Notes: a model not told the origin generated them from the letters alone. Shown: positions 1-8,460, counted from the stretch's first letter. The stretch is 64,000 bases of DNA from Cytobacillus sp. IB215665 (GCF_033963835.1 NZ_JAXBME010000012.1:112817-176816), one strand, 5' to 3'. Numbers and translations are program-made.

Positions 1-64
1 CTTTTGATGGGTCTAGATGAGTATCAGTTTCTATATGTTCTGGATTTTCATTCTTTTTATTCAC
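1..64 (-). CDS. N-terminal fragment of a small hydrophilic protein (runs off the window edge)
   Basis: A GTG at 64-62 is preceded, on the minus strand, by a strong AGGAGG site eight bases away. The 21 visible codons read MNKKNENPEHIETDTHLDPSK and stay open to the window edge. The segment is rich in Asn, Lys, Glu and His with no hydrophobic stretch. It is divergent from the SASP-like pair that starts at 230, so it may be another small spore protein, but no family can be named from this fragment. Confidence 0.5.
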   Translation of the reverse strand, partial: MNKKNENPEHIETDTHLDPSK

Positions 65-135
65 TACATCCACCTCCTACATATAACTTGCTTTTAAATT
101 TTAAAAATATGTAATTTATAGTATGAAATATGAAG

Positions 136-166
136 TGTATAATCTTTTTTCATGCGTCACAGACTA
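136..166 (+). promoter_or_regulatory. Candidate forespore (sigma-G/F type) promoter
   Basis: TGTATA at 136-141 and CAGACTA at 160-166 are separated by 18 bases. Each differs by one base from the sigma-G consensus (TGAATA / CATACTA). It lies upstream of two small genes that resemble small acid-soluble spore proteins, which are normally forespore-transcribed. The inverted repeat TTGGAGCA/TGCTCCAA (171-178 / 197-204) would fall in the 5' leader. Prediction from sequence only. Confidence 0.4.
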
Positions 167-229
167 TGTATTGGAGCAGAGGTCATGTCAATTCGTTGCT
201 CCAAATGAATTGTAAAAGGAGGAGCATAG

Positions 230-334
230 GTGACAAAGAAGCAAAATAAACCACAAAAAACTAACATGGAATTTGGAAACCAATTTACACAAAAACGTCC
301 TAAAAAGGAAATGAATAATAAGAACGATAACTAG
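230..334 (+). CDS. Small SASP-like protein (34 aa)
   Basis: GTG start at 230 follows an AAAGGAGGAG site at a normal distance. The 34-residue product is almost entirely polar (Lys, Asn, Gln), lacks Cys and Trp, and contains an EFGNQF segment reminiscent of the EFASE cleavage motif of gamma-type small acid-soluble spore proteins. Its TAG stop overlaps the AGGAGG site of the next gene, so the two are transcribed and probably translated together. The family assignment is inferred from composition, length and neighbour, not from a firm motif match. Confidence 0.55.
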   Translation: MTKKQNKPQKTNMEFGNQFTQKRPKKEMNNKNDN

Positions 335-345
335 GAGGAATATGA

Positions 346-495
346 ATGACTAATCGAAACAATAACCGCAAGAGACAAAATAAATATCCGAACAATAGGA
401 ATGAGACTGAATTTGCTAATGAGCAGTCCATTCAACATGATTCAACTCCAGAGAATAATCCGAAATACGGAAATGAATCTCACAAAAATTCCTAA
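346..495 (+). CDS. Gamma-type small acid-soluble spore protein-like (49 aa)
   Basis: ATG at 346 lies seven bases after AGGAGG (333-338). An ATG at 342 is ruled out because it stops after three codons. The protein is hydrophilic, rich in Asn/Gln/Lys, and carries TEFANE around residues 21-26, very close to the TEFASE germination-protease site of gamma-type SASPs (SspE). Such proteins are forespore amino-acid stores degraded at germination. It follows the 34-aa gene in a two-gene unit that ends in a terminator at 508-546. The order of residues does not match a named Ssp protein well enough to give a symbol. Confidence 0.65.
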   Translation: MTNRNNNRKRQNKYPNNRNETEFANEQSIQHDSTPENNPKYGNESHKNS

Positions 496-507
496 TGGAA
501 TACATAA

Positions 508-546
508 AAAGCAGCGAATGAATATTATTCTTCGCTGCTTTTTTAT
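508..546 (+). terminator. Rho-independent terminator after the SASP-like pair
   Basis: AGCAGCGAA and TTCGCTGCT form a stem around an AT-rich loop, followed by TTTTTT. It sits just after the stop at 495. Confidence 0.8.
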
Positions 547-715
547 ATAGTATTATTTTTTACTCCTCATTCTATGATGTAAATACGTATACACCTAGTG
601 TTCCTGACACCTTATTTAGTCTTAAAATTATTGAATTCTCTTTTCACTCATTCATTCTGTTCATTTATAGTAAGAATAGGCAGTAGGGTTTACGAAAGAG
701 CTATTAATGAACGTT

Positions 716-1186
716 CTATTCCTGAATGGATATCCGCTTGCGTTGTTGGCGTGGAATACGTATATCTAGTAGGCCATCCCTAAATGTTGCAGTTACGTTT
801 TGTTCTGGGATCTTGTAGGGAACGTGAACGGTTCTTGAAGCCTGTTGGAATGTATGCATTTTTTGGTATGTTTGTTGTTTATCATTTGACTCTTCGATTA
901 TTTCGCTGTTATTAAGTGAGATTGTTACATAATGTTCGAAGAATTCAAGATTTATTTGCTCACGTTTAACACCAGGTAATTCTGCATTAATAACATACTC
1001 TGTATCTGTTTCAAATGTTCGTATAGGTATTTGTTGAATGAAGAGTGGTTGGCTAAGGAGGTCATCAAGTGACTCAAATATTCGTTTAAAAGGATTTTCG
1101 CCAATGAATTCATTCATCGATTTAATTAAGCCATTGAATTCGTTCTCAAGATTTCTAGATAATTTATTATTATTGTCTGAACTCAC
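716..1186 (-). CDS. Hsp20 family small heat-shock protein (alpha-crystallin domain)
   Basis: The protein is about 156 aa and would act as an ATP-independent holdase that keeps unfolding proteins soluble. The alpha-crystallin domain spans roughly residues 53-147, with the typical ELPGV turn and the conserved G-x-L near FRDGLLDIRIPR. The C-terminus has an I-x-I oligomerisation motif (ISI). The open frame reaches GTG at 1195, but that codon overlaps the GAGG ribosome site; the GTG at 1186 has proper spacing and is chosen. The gene faces the SASP-like pair convergently and is divergent from hcp. In Bacillaceae, Hsp20 proteins are often spore or stress induced, but no specific promoter was identified here. 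Confidence 0.88.
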   Translation of the reverse strand: MSSDNNNKLSRNLENEFNGLIKSMNEFIGENPFKRIFESLDDLLSQPLFIQQIPIRTFETDTEYVINAELPGVKREQINLEFFEHYVTISLNNSEIIEESNDKQQTYQKMHTFQQASRTVHVPYKIPEQNVTATFRDGLLDIRIPRQQRKRISIQE

Positions 1187-1327
1187 AACTTTCACCTCAG
1201 TTAAAAAAGTTTATTCGCTATAACTTATGCAATTCGTTCGGAAAGGGCACAAAAAATACACAGAGTATCTACAGTCATGTAATGAAAAAATGGTATAAAT
1301 GTGAACAATTTGTAAATTATCCAAAAA

Positions 1328-1370
1328 TGTGATTGAAATCACAATTGATCGTATACGAAAGATGTATGCT
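1328..1370 (+). promoter_or_regulatory. Fnr/Crp-type operator and promoter of hcp
   Basis: TGTGATTGAAATCACA at 1328-1343 is a perfect TGTGA-N6-TCACA palindrome, the site used by B. subtilis Fnr and other Crp/Fnr proteins with an E-x2-S-R helix. A TATGCT hexamer at 1365-1370 would put the transcription start near 1377, so the box is centred close to -41.5, the classic class II activator position. This supports induction of hcp by a Crp/Fnr regulator, plausibly the one encoded at 2973-3665. Confidence 0.75.
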
Positions 1371-1406
1371 AAAACATGAAAATTCCGTTTTAAAGGGGAG
1401 ATAGAC

Positions 1407-2702
1407 ATGTTTTGTTATCAATGTGAACAAACTCCATCAGGAGGGTGTAAAGTGGTTGGTGTATGTGGAAAGGATGAAACGATCGCAAGCTTACAAGATA
1501 CAATCGTATTTGGTTTAAAGGGCATCGCTGCATACCGAACACATGCTAATCAACTTGGATATACAGATTCATTTGTTGATGCAACGACTCATGAAGCACT
1601 TTATATGACATTAACGAATTCAAATTTTAATGTTGAAGAACATATCGATATGGCAATGAAGGTAGGGCAAGCAGCAGTTCGTATCATGGACGTACTTGAT
1701 AAAGCTCATACTGAACGTTTAGGTATACCCCAACCAATAACAGTTTCTCAAAATAAAATTGAAGGCAAGTGTATCGTAGTAACTGGTCATAATTTATTCG
1801 CTTTGCAAGAGTTGCTTGAGCAAACAAAAGGGAAAGGGATAAACATATATACTCACTCAGAAATGCTCCCTGCACATGGTTATCCGGAACTAAAAAAATA
1901 TCATCATTTAAAAGGAAATATAGGAAAAGCATGGTATGATCAACGTAGATTATTTGAAAAGTTTCCAGGTGCTATATTAGCAACCACAAACTGTGTGATG
2001 CCGATTAAGGGCACGTATGCAGATCGAATGTATTCATATGAAGTGGCGGGCTTGGAAAATGTTCAAAAAATAGAGAATGATGATTTTACTCCTTTAATTG
2101 ATAGAGCGCTCCAATTACCCGATGCAAACATTGAATCAGAACAAACATTAGTAACTGGCTTCCATCATGAAACAGTTTTAGGCTTGGCACCTGAAGTTAT
2201 CCAAGCTGTTAAGGATGGCAAAATTAAAAGATTTTTCGTTATAGCTGGTTGTGATGCTCCAGGAAAAGGTGGGGAGTACTACCGAGAGCTGGCTACATCT
2301 TTGCCACCTGAAACAGTGATTTTAACTACATCTTGTGGGAAGTTTCGTTTTAATGATGTAGACTATGGCACAGTACCAGGGACAGAAATTCCTCGCTATA
2401 TTGATTTAGGTCAATGTAATAATTCAGGCTCAACGGTAAAAATAGCACTTGCTTTAGCTGATGCTTTTGAATGTGAAGTAAATGATTTACCGATCAGTAT
2501 TGTTCTTTCTTGGTTTGAACAAAAAGCGGTAGCAATTTTACTTGGTTTATTTAGTTTAGGCATTAAAGATATCCGCATTGGACCTAAGCCACCAGAGTTT
2601 ATTTCTGAGGGAGTGCTGAACGTTTTACAAGAAACATTCAACCTCCAATTAATTGATAATGCGCAGGACGATATGGAACAAATGTTATCCTTAACCGTTT
2701 AA
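1407..2702 (+). CDS. hcp: Hydroxylamine reductase / hybrid cluster protein, short form (431 aa)
   Basis: Hcp carries an Fe-S cluster and a hybrid Fe-S-O cluster, and reduces hydroxylamine or NO, giving protection from nitrosative stress under low oxygen. N-terminal cysteines sit at residues 3, 6, 14 and 20 (C-x2-C-x7-C-x5-C), the pattern of non-enterobacterial Hcps. Hybrid-cluster regions are visible as FHHET, GCDAPGKGG, TSCGKFRF and a late LGQCNNSGS segment. At 431 aa it is about 120 residues shorter than the roughly 550-aa class I/II enzymes, as in the class III group that lacks part of the helical domain. RBS AAGGGGAG is well placed. A near-perfect Fnr-type box lies upstream and a strong terminator downstream, so it is monocistronic. 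Confidence 0.93.
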   Translation: MFCYQCEQTPSGGCKVVGVCGKDETIASLQDTIVFGLKGIAAYRTHANQLGYTDSFVDATTHEALYMTLTNSNFNVEEHIDMAMKVGQAAVRIMDVLDKAHTERLGIPQPITVSQNKIEGKCIVVTGHNLFALQELLEQTKGKGINIYTHSEMLPAHGYPELKKYHHLKGNIGKAWYDQRRLFEKFPGAILATTNCVMPIKGTYADRMYSYEVAGLENVQKIENDDFTPLIDRALQLPDANIESEQTLVTGFHHETVLGLAPEVIQAVKDGKIKRFFVIAGCDAPGKGGEYYRELATSLPPETVILTTSCGKFRFNDVDYGTVPGTEIPRYIDLGQCNNSGSTVKIALALADAFECEVNDLPISIVLSWFEQKAVAILLGLFSLGIKDIRIGPKPPEFISEGVLNVLQETFNLQLIDNAQDDMEQMLSLTV

Positions 2703-2780
2703 TAAACTTAAATAATTTTGTTTTTTGGAATGCCAAATTTTATACTGCCACTCTATGTAATAACAGTTTGCGAACATGAA

Positions 2781-2814
2781 AAGTGAGTTGCTGCTCTAGC
2801 AACTCACTTTTTGG
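2781..2814 (+). terminator. Terminator of hcp
   Basis: AAGTGAGTTGCT and AGCAACTCACTT form a perfect 12-bp stem with a five-base loop, followed by a T-tract. It may also stop transcription from the convergent regulator gene. Confidence 0.85.
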
Positions 2815-2972
2815 CTGTTCTCACATTAATCGTTGTTTTTTAGAAAAATGAGCTAAATTCAAATATTACTTGCGTTTCCAATATTTTATTTCCTTCAAAG
2901 TGTTGGACTTCGTTAAAAACTTTAACTAATTGTCCATTTCTACAAAGTTTGAAATGAGCTTTTGTTTTTAAC

Positions 2973-3665
2973 TCACAAGATTTCTGATTCGAACTTGTTT
3001 ACATCAATAACAAGATTGCCATCACAATTCACTGTAATACTTCCTTTTTTCTTAAGCTTTGTAATCGTTCTACTAATCGTTTCCCGTGTTGTACCAATCA
3101 TATTAGCTAATTCCTTATTGGTGAATTGGGTAGATAGCACTCTTGTGTGGCTATCAATTTCCGTTCCGTGAGTTTCTGAAAGTCTTAGTAACAGCTTTAC
3201 GATTTGCTCATATGTATTATTTAAAATTTGTTCTTCGAGTCTTTTTTGCAAATCTATAATTTTTTCACCCATCACTCTAAAAAGTTTAATACAAACTTCT
3301 GGATGTTGTAAAAGTAACTGTTCAAAATGAGAAATAGAAATTGCTACAACAGCAGTACTTTCGACAGCGAATGACGAAGCTGGATAATTCCCTTTTCTAA
3401 AAAAACCTACGTGTGGAAACATATCTCCTTCACTTAAAACTGATACAATCTGTTCTTTTCCTTGAATATCATTTTTATATATCTTTACTTTACCAGTATG
3501 TATAAAATACACATAATCTAAAGGATCTTCATGCATGAAAATATGAGTCCCTTTTTGGTACGTTCGGGTGATTGCAATATTTACAATTTCTTTTAATTCA
3601 GTATTTATAAGTTCTTTAAATAAAGGTACATTTCTTAAAACGTCTTCAATAGTTTGTTTATTCAT
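2973..3665 (-). CDS. Crp/Fnr-family transcription regulator without Fe-S cysteines
   Basis: 230 aa. An N-terminal cyclic-nucleotide-binding-like beta barrel (about 10-125) is followed by a dimerisation helix (about 130-150) and a C-terminal winged helix. The recognition helix reads TTRETISRT, giving the E-x2-S-R signature that reads TGTGA half-sites. It has only two cysteines (near residues 124 and 215) and lacks the C-terminal cysteine group that holds the 4Fe-4S cluster in Bacillus Fnr. It is therefore not a canonical Fnr; a heme/NO sensor (Dnr-like) or another effector is possible but unproven. It is convergent with hcp, whose promoter has a perfect TGTGA-N6-TCACA box, making hcp the obvious candidate target. 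Confidence 0.88.
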   Translation of the reverse strand: MNKQTIEDVLRNVPLFKELINTELKEIVNIAITRTYQKGTHIFMHEDPLDYVYFIHTGKVKIYKNDIQGKEQIVSVLSEGDMFPHVGFFRKGNYPASSFAVESTAVVAISISHFEQLLLQHPEVCIKLFRVMGEKIIDLQKRLEEQILNNTYEQIVKLLLRLSETHGTEIDSHTRVLSTQFTNKELANMIGTTRETISRTITKLKKKGSITVNCDGNLVIDVNKFESEIL

Positions 3666-3810
3666 TTCTTACCACTCCACAGTATTTTCAATATATATAT
3701 TTTAACAGATTTTATCATTTGTCGACGATAAATAAAAACTTTCTTTGCGAACGTTTATTCGTTACAATAAAATAGATGTGATACTAATTTAAATAGGCGG
3801 TGAACAGGTA

Positions 3811-6057
3811 GTGAATAAGAAGTCGCTGTCCGACATTATTGACGAACTAAAGGTAAATGAAAATATTATACATTGGCATGATGTAGAGCCGAAGGAAGCA
3901 AAAACAATGAGTATACCTGACAGTGTTGACTCCAGAATTAAAACAGCTTTACATAATAGGGGGGTAAACGCATTATATACACATCAATGTACTGCATATG
4001 AAGCAGTGCAAGATGGTCAGAATATTGTAACGGTGACCCCAACTGCATCTGGAAAGACATTGTGTTATAATCTTCCAGTTCTTCAAGCTATTGCACAAGA
4101 TGAACTGAACCGCGCATTATATATTTTCCCTACTAAAGCGTTAGCGCAAGATCAGAAGAGTGAATTAAATGAGATTATTTCAGAAATGGGAATTGATATA
4201 AAAAGCTTTACTTATGATGGTGACACCTCTCCAACGATAAGACAAAAAGTAAAGAAAGCTGGACATATTGTTATCACCAACCCTGACATGTTACATTCAG
4301 CTATACTTCCTCATCATACAAAATGGGTTAGCCTCTTTGAAAACTTAAAATATATCGTTATCGATGAATTACACACATATCGCGGTGTGTTTGGAAGTCA
4401 TGTCGCGAATGTCATACGCAGGCTTAAAAGAATTTGTAATTTTTATGGTAGTGATCCGATCTTTATTTGTACTTCAGCGACTATTGCAAACCCTAAGGAA
4501 TTAGCTGAAAGGTTAACAGAAAGCACAATGACCTTAATTGATGATAATGGGGCACCAAGTGGCAGGAAGCATTTTGTTTTTTATAATCCTCCTGTTGTAA
4601 ATAAACCTTTAAACATAAGAAAAAGTGCAACTGTAGAAGTAAATGATCTTGCACAAAGATTTTTAAAAAATCATATTCAAACAATTGTATTTGCAAGAAG
4701 TAGAGTACGTGTTGAAATTTTATTAAGTCATATTCAAGAACTAGTACAAAAAGAACTCGGTTCAAAATCTATTAGAGGATATAGAGGCGGTTATTTACCG
4801 AAGCAACGAAGAGAAATTGAGCAAGGTCTACGTAATGGGAACATAATGGGTGTCGTGAGTACGAATGCTTTGGAATTAGGTGTCGATATTGGGCAGTTAC
4901 AAGTGTGTGTCATGACAGGATATCCGGGAAGTATTGCAAGTACTTGGCAGCAAGCTGGACGTGCAGGTCGTCGTCACAGTGAAGCAGTTATTATTATGGT
5001 AGCTAACTCTACTCCAATTGATCAATACATTGTGAACAATCCAAACTACTTTTTTGAAAGATCACCAGAATCTGCAAGAATCAATCCAGAAAATTTAATT
5101 ATACTAGTTGACCATCTGAAATGTGCAGCTTATGAATTACCCTTTAGGGAAAATGAACGATTTGGCAAACAAGATGTAATGGAAATAATGGAATATTTAG
5201 TCGATGAAAGCGTGTTGTATCGTAATGGTGAGAAATTTTATTGGGCGAATCAATCCTTTCCAGCGAGCAATATTAGCCTGAGGTCGGCATCACAAGAGAA
5301 TGTCGTTATTATCGATCAATCAAATATTGCTGACGTTAAAATTATTGGCGAAATGGATCGCTTTAGTGCTATGACACTTTTACATGATGAAGCCATTTAT
5401 ATACATGAAGGGATCCAACATCAGGTAGAAAAACTAGACTGGGAACATAAGAAAGCGTACGTAAAGAAAGTGGATGTAGAATATTACACTGACGCTAATT
5501 TAGCTATACAATTAAAAGTATTGGAAATAGATAAAACAACGAATAGAAAAACAACTACAATGAATTATGGAGATGTAACAATCAATGCTCGCCCTACGAT
5601 ATTTAAGAAAATTAAATTGTCTTCATTTGAAAATGTAGGCTCTGGTCCAATTCATTTACCCGAAGAAGAATTACATACGAGTGCTACATGGCTTGAAGTT
5701 CAAAACGTTGACAATAAGAAAGATGAAAAAGCGTTAGAGCAAATTCTACTGGGGATTAGAAATGTATTTAGCCATATTATACCTATCCACGTCATGTGTG
5801 ATCGTAATGATATCCATGTAGTATCACAAATTAAAGCTACACATACAGGAAAACCAACATTATTTATTTGTGATCATTACCCAGGGGGGATAGGATTAGC
5901 AGAAGAGGTTTATAAAAGTCAGGACTTAATCATTAAAGCATCGAGAAACCTAATAATACATTGTCCTTGTGAAGAAGGATGCCCGTCCTGTATTGGCATA
6001 GAAATAGGGGGTAAAGACCGTAAGAGAGCGGTGCTTAACATGCTAGAAAAATTTTAA
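3811..6057 (+). CDS. mrfA: MrfA (YprA), DEAD/DEAH-type DNA-repair helicase
   Basis: 748 aa, matching the B. subtilis protein in length. Superfamily 2 helicase: Walker A TASGKT near residues 78-83, a DELH Walker B variant in IVIDELHTYRG, and motif VI in QQAGRAGRR. The C-terminal DUF1998-type region ends with the metal-binding cluster CPCEEGCPSCIG. In B. subtilis MrfA works with the exonuclease MrfB to excise mitomycin C adducts independently of UvrABC. Start GTG at 3811 sits behind AGGT. mrfB follows, but a mobile element at 6063-6220 is now inserted in the gap, right after the stop codon. Confidence 0.93.
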   Translation: MNKKSLSDIIDELKVNENIIHWHDVEPKEAKTMSIPDSVDSRIKTALHNRGVNALYTHQCTAYEAVQDGQNIVTVTPTASGKTLCYNLPVLQAIAQDELNRALYIFPTKALAQDQKSELNEIISEMGIDIKSFTYDGDTSPTIRQKVKKAGHIVITNPDMLHSAILPHHTKWVSLFENLKYIVIDELHTYRGVFGSHVANVIRRLKRICNFYGSDPIFICTSATIANPKELAERLTESTMTLIDDNGAPSGRKHFVFYNPPVVNKPLNIRKSATVEVNDLAQRFLKNHIQTIVFARSRVRVEILLSHIQELVQKELGSKSIRGYRGGYLPKQRREIEQGLRNGNIMGVVSTNALELGVDIGQLQVCVMTGYPGSIASTWQQAGRAGRRHSEAVIIMVANSTPIDQYIVNNPNYFFERSPESARINPENLIILVDHLKCAAYELPFRENERFGKQDVMEIMEYLVDESVLYRNGEKFYWANQSFPASNISLRSASQENVVIIDQSNIADVKIIGEMDRFSAMTLLHDEAIYIHEGIQHQVEKLDWEHKKAYVKKVDVEYYTDANLAIQLKVLEIDKTTNRKTTTMNYGDVTINARPTIFKKIKLSSFENVGSGPIHLPEEELHTSATWLEVQNVDNKKDEKALEQILLGIRNVFSHIIPIHVMCDRNDIHVVSQIKATHTGKPTLFICDHYPGGIGLAEEVYKSQDLIIKASRNLIIHCPCEEGCPSCIGIEIGGKDRKRAVLNMLEKF

Positions 6058-6062
6058 CCTAT

Positions 6063-6220
6063 GACTCTTTCGTGAAATTTACGCTATTTTACTAAAATTG
6101 GACAGTAAGATGAGCTTTATGAGCGTTTAATAATTGTAAAAGTAGAATAGGTGCCACGAACACGAGGTGAAAACGTGCCATCGTATAGAACGAAGAGCCA
6201 CAATCAAAGCGAAAACAGCT
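6063..6220 (+). mobile_element. MITE-like element, copy 1 (between mrfA and mrfB)
   Basis: The left end GACTCTTTCGTGAAATTTAC aligns with the family end GGCTCTTTTCGTAAACTTTG. The right end GCGAAAACAGCT is a decayed copy of GCGAAAACAGCC. Flanking octamers TAACCTAT (6055-6062) and TAAGTTAT (6221-6228) match at six of eight positions, as expected for an aged target duplication. The mrfA stop codon TAA is the first three bases of the left flank. Confidence 0.6.
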
Positions 6221-6356
6221 TAAGTTATTTATTTTCGTGTGACTTCTAGAACATACATGGCTATGTTCATAATAGAAATGAGGCAGGTGAACATACGGTA
6301 ATAACATAAATCAAATGGTCATTCATTTGTTTACGTTGTTATAAGTACTATTATTT

Positions 6357-7589
6357 ATGTCTATTAAAAACAAACTTAATTTATATAAGAAACACCTAGT
6401 TAACGAAAGTGAGATGAATAGCCAAAGTTTAAAGAATGAAGATCATACTATACCGTTTCTTGAACAATGGACTTCTTTTTCGGCAAATCCATATTTTTTT
6501 GATGATCAACACTGTCTTATCAGAGAAGTTACATATCCCATTGGATATAAACATGGTCAACACTCATTTGCTGAGCTCCATGAGGTAATTGAGATGTGGC
6601 AAAGCCATCACATTCAACACCCTCTTTCAGCAAAAAATAAGCAACCACATGATTTGTTCTTTTTTGATACAGAAACGACTGGATTAGGTGGTGGAGTTGG
6701 AAATACGATATTTTTGTTAGGATATGCTAGAGTGTTTCAGGACGAGGTAAAAATAAGACAACATTTTTTGCCTGCTCCTGGAAATGAAGTTGCTCTTTAT
6801 CAAAGCTTTCTTACAAATGTAGATTATACTACATTAGTAACATATAACGGTAAAGCGTTTGATTGGCCACAGGTGAAGACACGACATACATTAATTAAGG
6901 AGTCTGTTCCTAAATTGCCAGAGTTCGGCCATTTTGACTTGTTTCATGGATCACGAAGGTTGTGGAAGAATGATTTGGAGAACGTAAAGTTAACTACAGT
7001 TGAAAAAGAAAAACTTGCGATTAACCGAGGGAAAGATACTCCCGGATATTTAGCACCTTTGCTGTACTTTGACTTTTTACAAAATAAAAACCCAACAGGG
7101 ATTTTCTCTGTGTTACACCATAATGAAACGGATATCCTTTCTTTAATTTCATTATATATACACCTCTCAAAAAAAATATTAGCTAATTACAAATTGAGTA
7201 ACCCTAACGAACAGTTTGAAATTGCCCGTTGGTTAGATACTTTGGGGGAAAAGAAAAGCGCTAGTCATAAATATAAAGCTATTGCTACTAGTGAAGATGA
7301 GCATTCTGATAAAGCTAAGTTCAATTTAGCCATGATATATAAAAGAGAAAAGAATGTAAAAAAAGCAACCGACTTGTGGAAACAGTTAGTCGAATCAAAT
7401 GATATGTCATTACAAATACAAGCTGCTGTTGAATTAGCAAAAGTACATGAGCATCAATTTAAGGAATTTGATATAGCATTAAAATATGCGAGGTTTGCAT
7501 ATAAAATCACTTGTGAGCAAGAGTATAAAAAATACAAGAAAGCTGAATTACTAAAACGTATTAGCAGGCTGGAAAAGAAGGGGAAATAA
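6357..7589 (+). CDS. mrfB: MrfB (YprB), DEDDh-type 3'-5' exonuclease with TPR-like C-terminus
   Basis: 410 aa. The ribonuclease H-like exonuclease core spans about 97-280, with all acidic residues visible: D and E in FFDTETTGLGGG (104/106), D in YNGKAFDWP, and H/D in HHNETDILSL. The C-terminal third (about 290-400) is helical with repeated W-A/K patterns like TPR units. B. subtilis MrfB is the nuclease partner of MrfA in mitomycin C repair. The start ATG at 6357 has no clear ribosome site, yet the N-terminus (MSIKNKL) fits homologues, so the start is kept. Separation from mrfA by about 300 bp, including a MITE-like element, raises the question of how the pair is now co-expressed. Confidence 0.9.
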   Translation: MSIKNKLNLYKKHLVNESEMNSQSLKNEDHTIPFLEQWTSFSANPYFFDDQHCLIREVTYPIGYKHGQHSFAELHEVIEMWQSHHIQHPLSAKNKQPHDLFFFDTETTGLGGGVGNTIFLLGYARVFQDEVKIRQHFLPAPGNEVALYQSFLTNVDYTTLVTYNGKAFDWPQVKTRHTLIKESVPKLPEFGHFDLFHGSRRLWKNDLENVKLTTVEKEKLAINRGKDTPGYLAPLLYFDFLQNKNPTGIFSVLHHNETDILSLISLYIHLSKKILANYKLSNPNEQFEIARWLDTLGEKKSASHKYKAIATSEDEHSDKAKFNLAMIYKREKNVKKATDLWKQLVESNDMSLQIQAAVELAKVHEHQFKEFDIALKYARFAYKITCEQEYKKYKKAELLKRISRLEKKGK

Positions 7590-7775
7590 CGAACACATTT
7601 ATTTCCACGGAAAGCGCAAAAAGAGAGTTGATTCGGCATTATAAATAAAATAAATCGACAACAAATTTATTGTATAGTAAACATGTGTCGTAGCTATACA
7701 TCTAGGGAATTAATCACCTTACTTAAGACTGTTGTGTTCATGTTAAAACATGATAAAATATTCATTAATAACTAA

Positions 7776-7867
7776 CGCTCTTTTCACTTATTATGATTAT
7801 CAAATAAAACTGAAACTGATGAAGCTGTTTCAGTTAGTAAATATAGCAACAAAGTTTGAAAAGAGCC
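7776..7867 (-). mobile_element. MITE-like element, copy 2 (short)
   Basis: The right end AGCAACAAAGTTTGAAAAGAGCC is the family end read in reverse. The left end is CGCTCTTTTC. At about 92 bp it looks internally deleted, and the flanks (ATAACTAA / TAGCCTAA) match only partly. Confidence 0.42.
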
Positions 7868-7920
7868 TAGCCTAAAGACAACATAGAGCTTTAAAAAACA
7901 TAATGGAGAGAATATTGATC

Positions 7921-8007
7921 ATGTATAAGAAAATCGTTTATTTATTTTTCGTTGTAATATGCTTGACAGTCATTATTATGAGCAATTTTAAAACAAGTCT
8001 ACTGTGA
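7921..8007 (+). CDS. Possible 28-aa single-span membrane peptide
   Basis: The ORF starts at ATG 7921 (or TTG 7915, which lies nearer GGAGAG) and encodes a short basic start (MYKKIVY) followed by one hydrophobic helix of about 15 residues and a short tail. The spacing favours the TTG. There is no recognisable family, and composition alone would also allow a chance ORF. It sits between mrfB and cotD. Confidence 0.3.
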   Translation: MYKKIVYLFFVVICLTVIIMSNFKTSLL

Positions 8008-8199
8008 CTTATTGCTAATTTTAGCTAAATTTGGACATACATATACTAGAAACATATGGATCATGTGTTATGTGGACGTTTTAGTAAGTTAAATCTTTTT
8101 AAAATATAGTGGATAAATTAGGTGTATTCATTAGTACATGTTTACCCATTTTTTCATAGGCTGTTATTGTAACATATGCATATGAAAGGAGATAAGGAG

Positions 8200-8409
8200 A
8201 TGCAACCTAGACCCATTGTACAGCCACCGATTGTTCATCCAACAAAATGCTGTGTCCAACATCACTATTGCACATTTATTGTCCCGCACATTCACCCTAG
8301 TCACATACAGCATGTAAATCATGTATTGTATCAGCATCAACATTATTATCCACAAACAGAGTCTGTAGTTAATGAAGTATCTAATCAACAATTCAATTGT
8401 GGAAGATAA
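8200..8409 (+). CDS. cotD: Spore coat protein CotD
   Basis: A 69-aa protein very rich in His, with three Cys, Pro and Tyr. The signature run PPIVHPTKCCVQHHYC, followed by VPHIHPSHIQHVNH, matches CotD, an inner spore coat protein. The open frame extends to 8176, but AAAGGAG at 8185-8191 places the start at ATG 8200. Position between yprB and ypsA is the same as in B. subtilis. In that organism cotD is transcribed by sigma-K with GerE; no convincing sigma-K promoter was identified here. A terminator follows at 8431. Confidence 0.92.
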   Translation: MQPRPIVQPPIVHPTKCCVQHHYCTFIVPHIHPSHIQHVNHVLYQHQHYYPQTESVVNEVSNQQFNCGR

Positions 8410-8430
8410 GAATTTGAATAGAGTAAATTA

Positions 8431-8460
8431 TAGGGACGGTGCTATACCGTTCCTATTTTT
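8431..8460 (+). terminator. Terminator of cotD
   Basis: TAGGGACGGT and ACCGTTCCTA pair (one G-T type mismatch), followed by TTTTT. Confidence 0.8.

Noticed and set aside
2813..2853. GGCTGTTCTC...AAATGAGC as another MITE copy after hcp
   Set aside because: Only about 40 bp long, with weak ends and no inner family blocks or target duplication.
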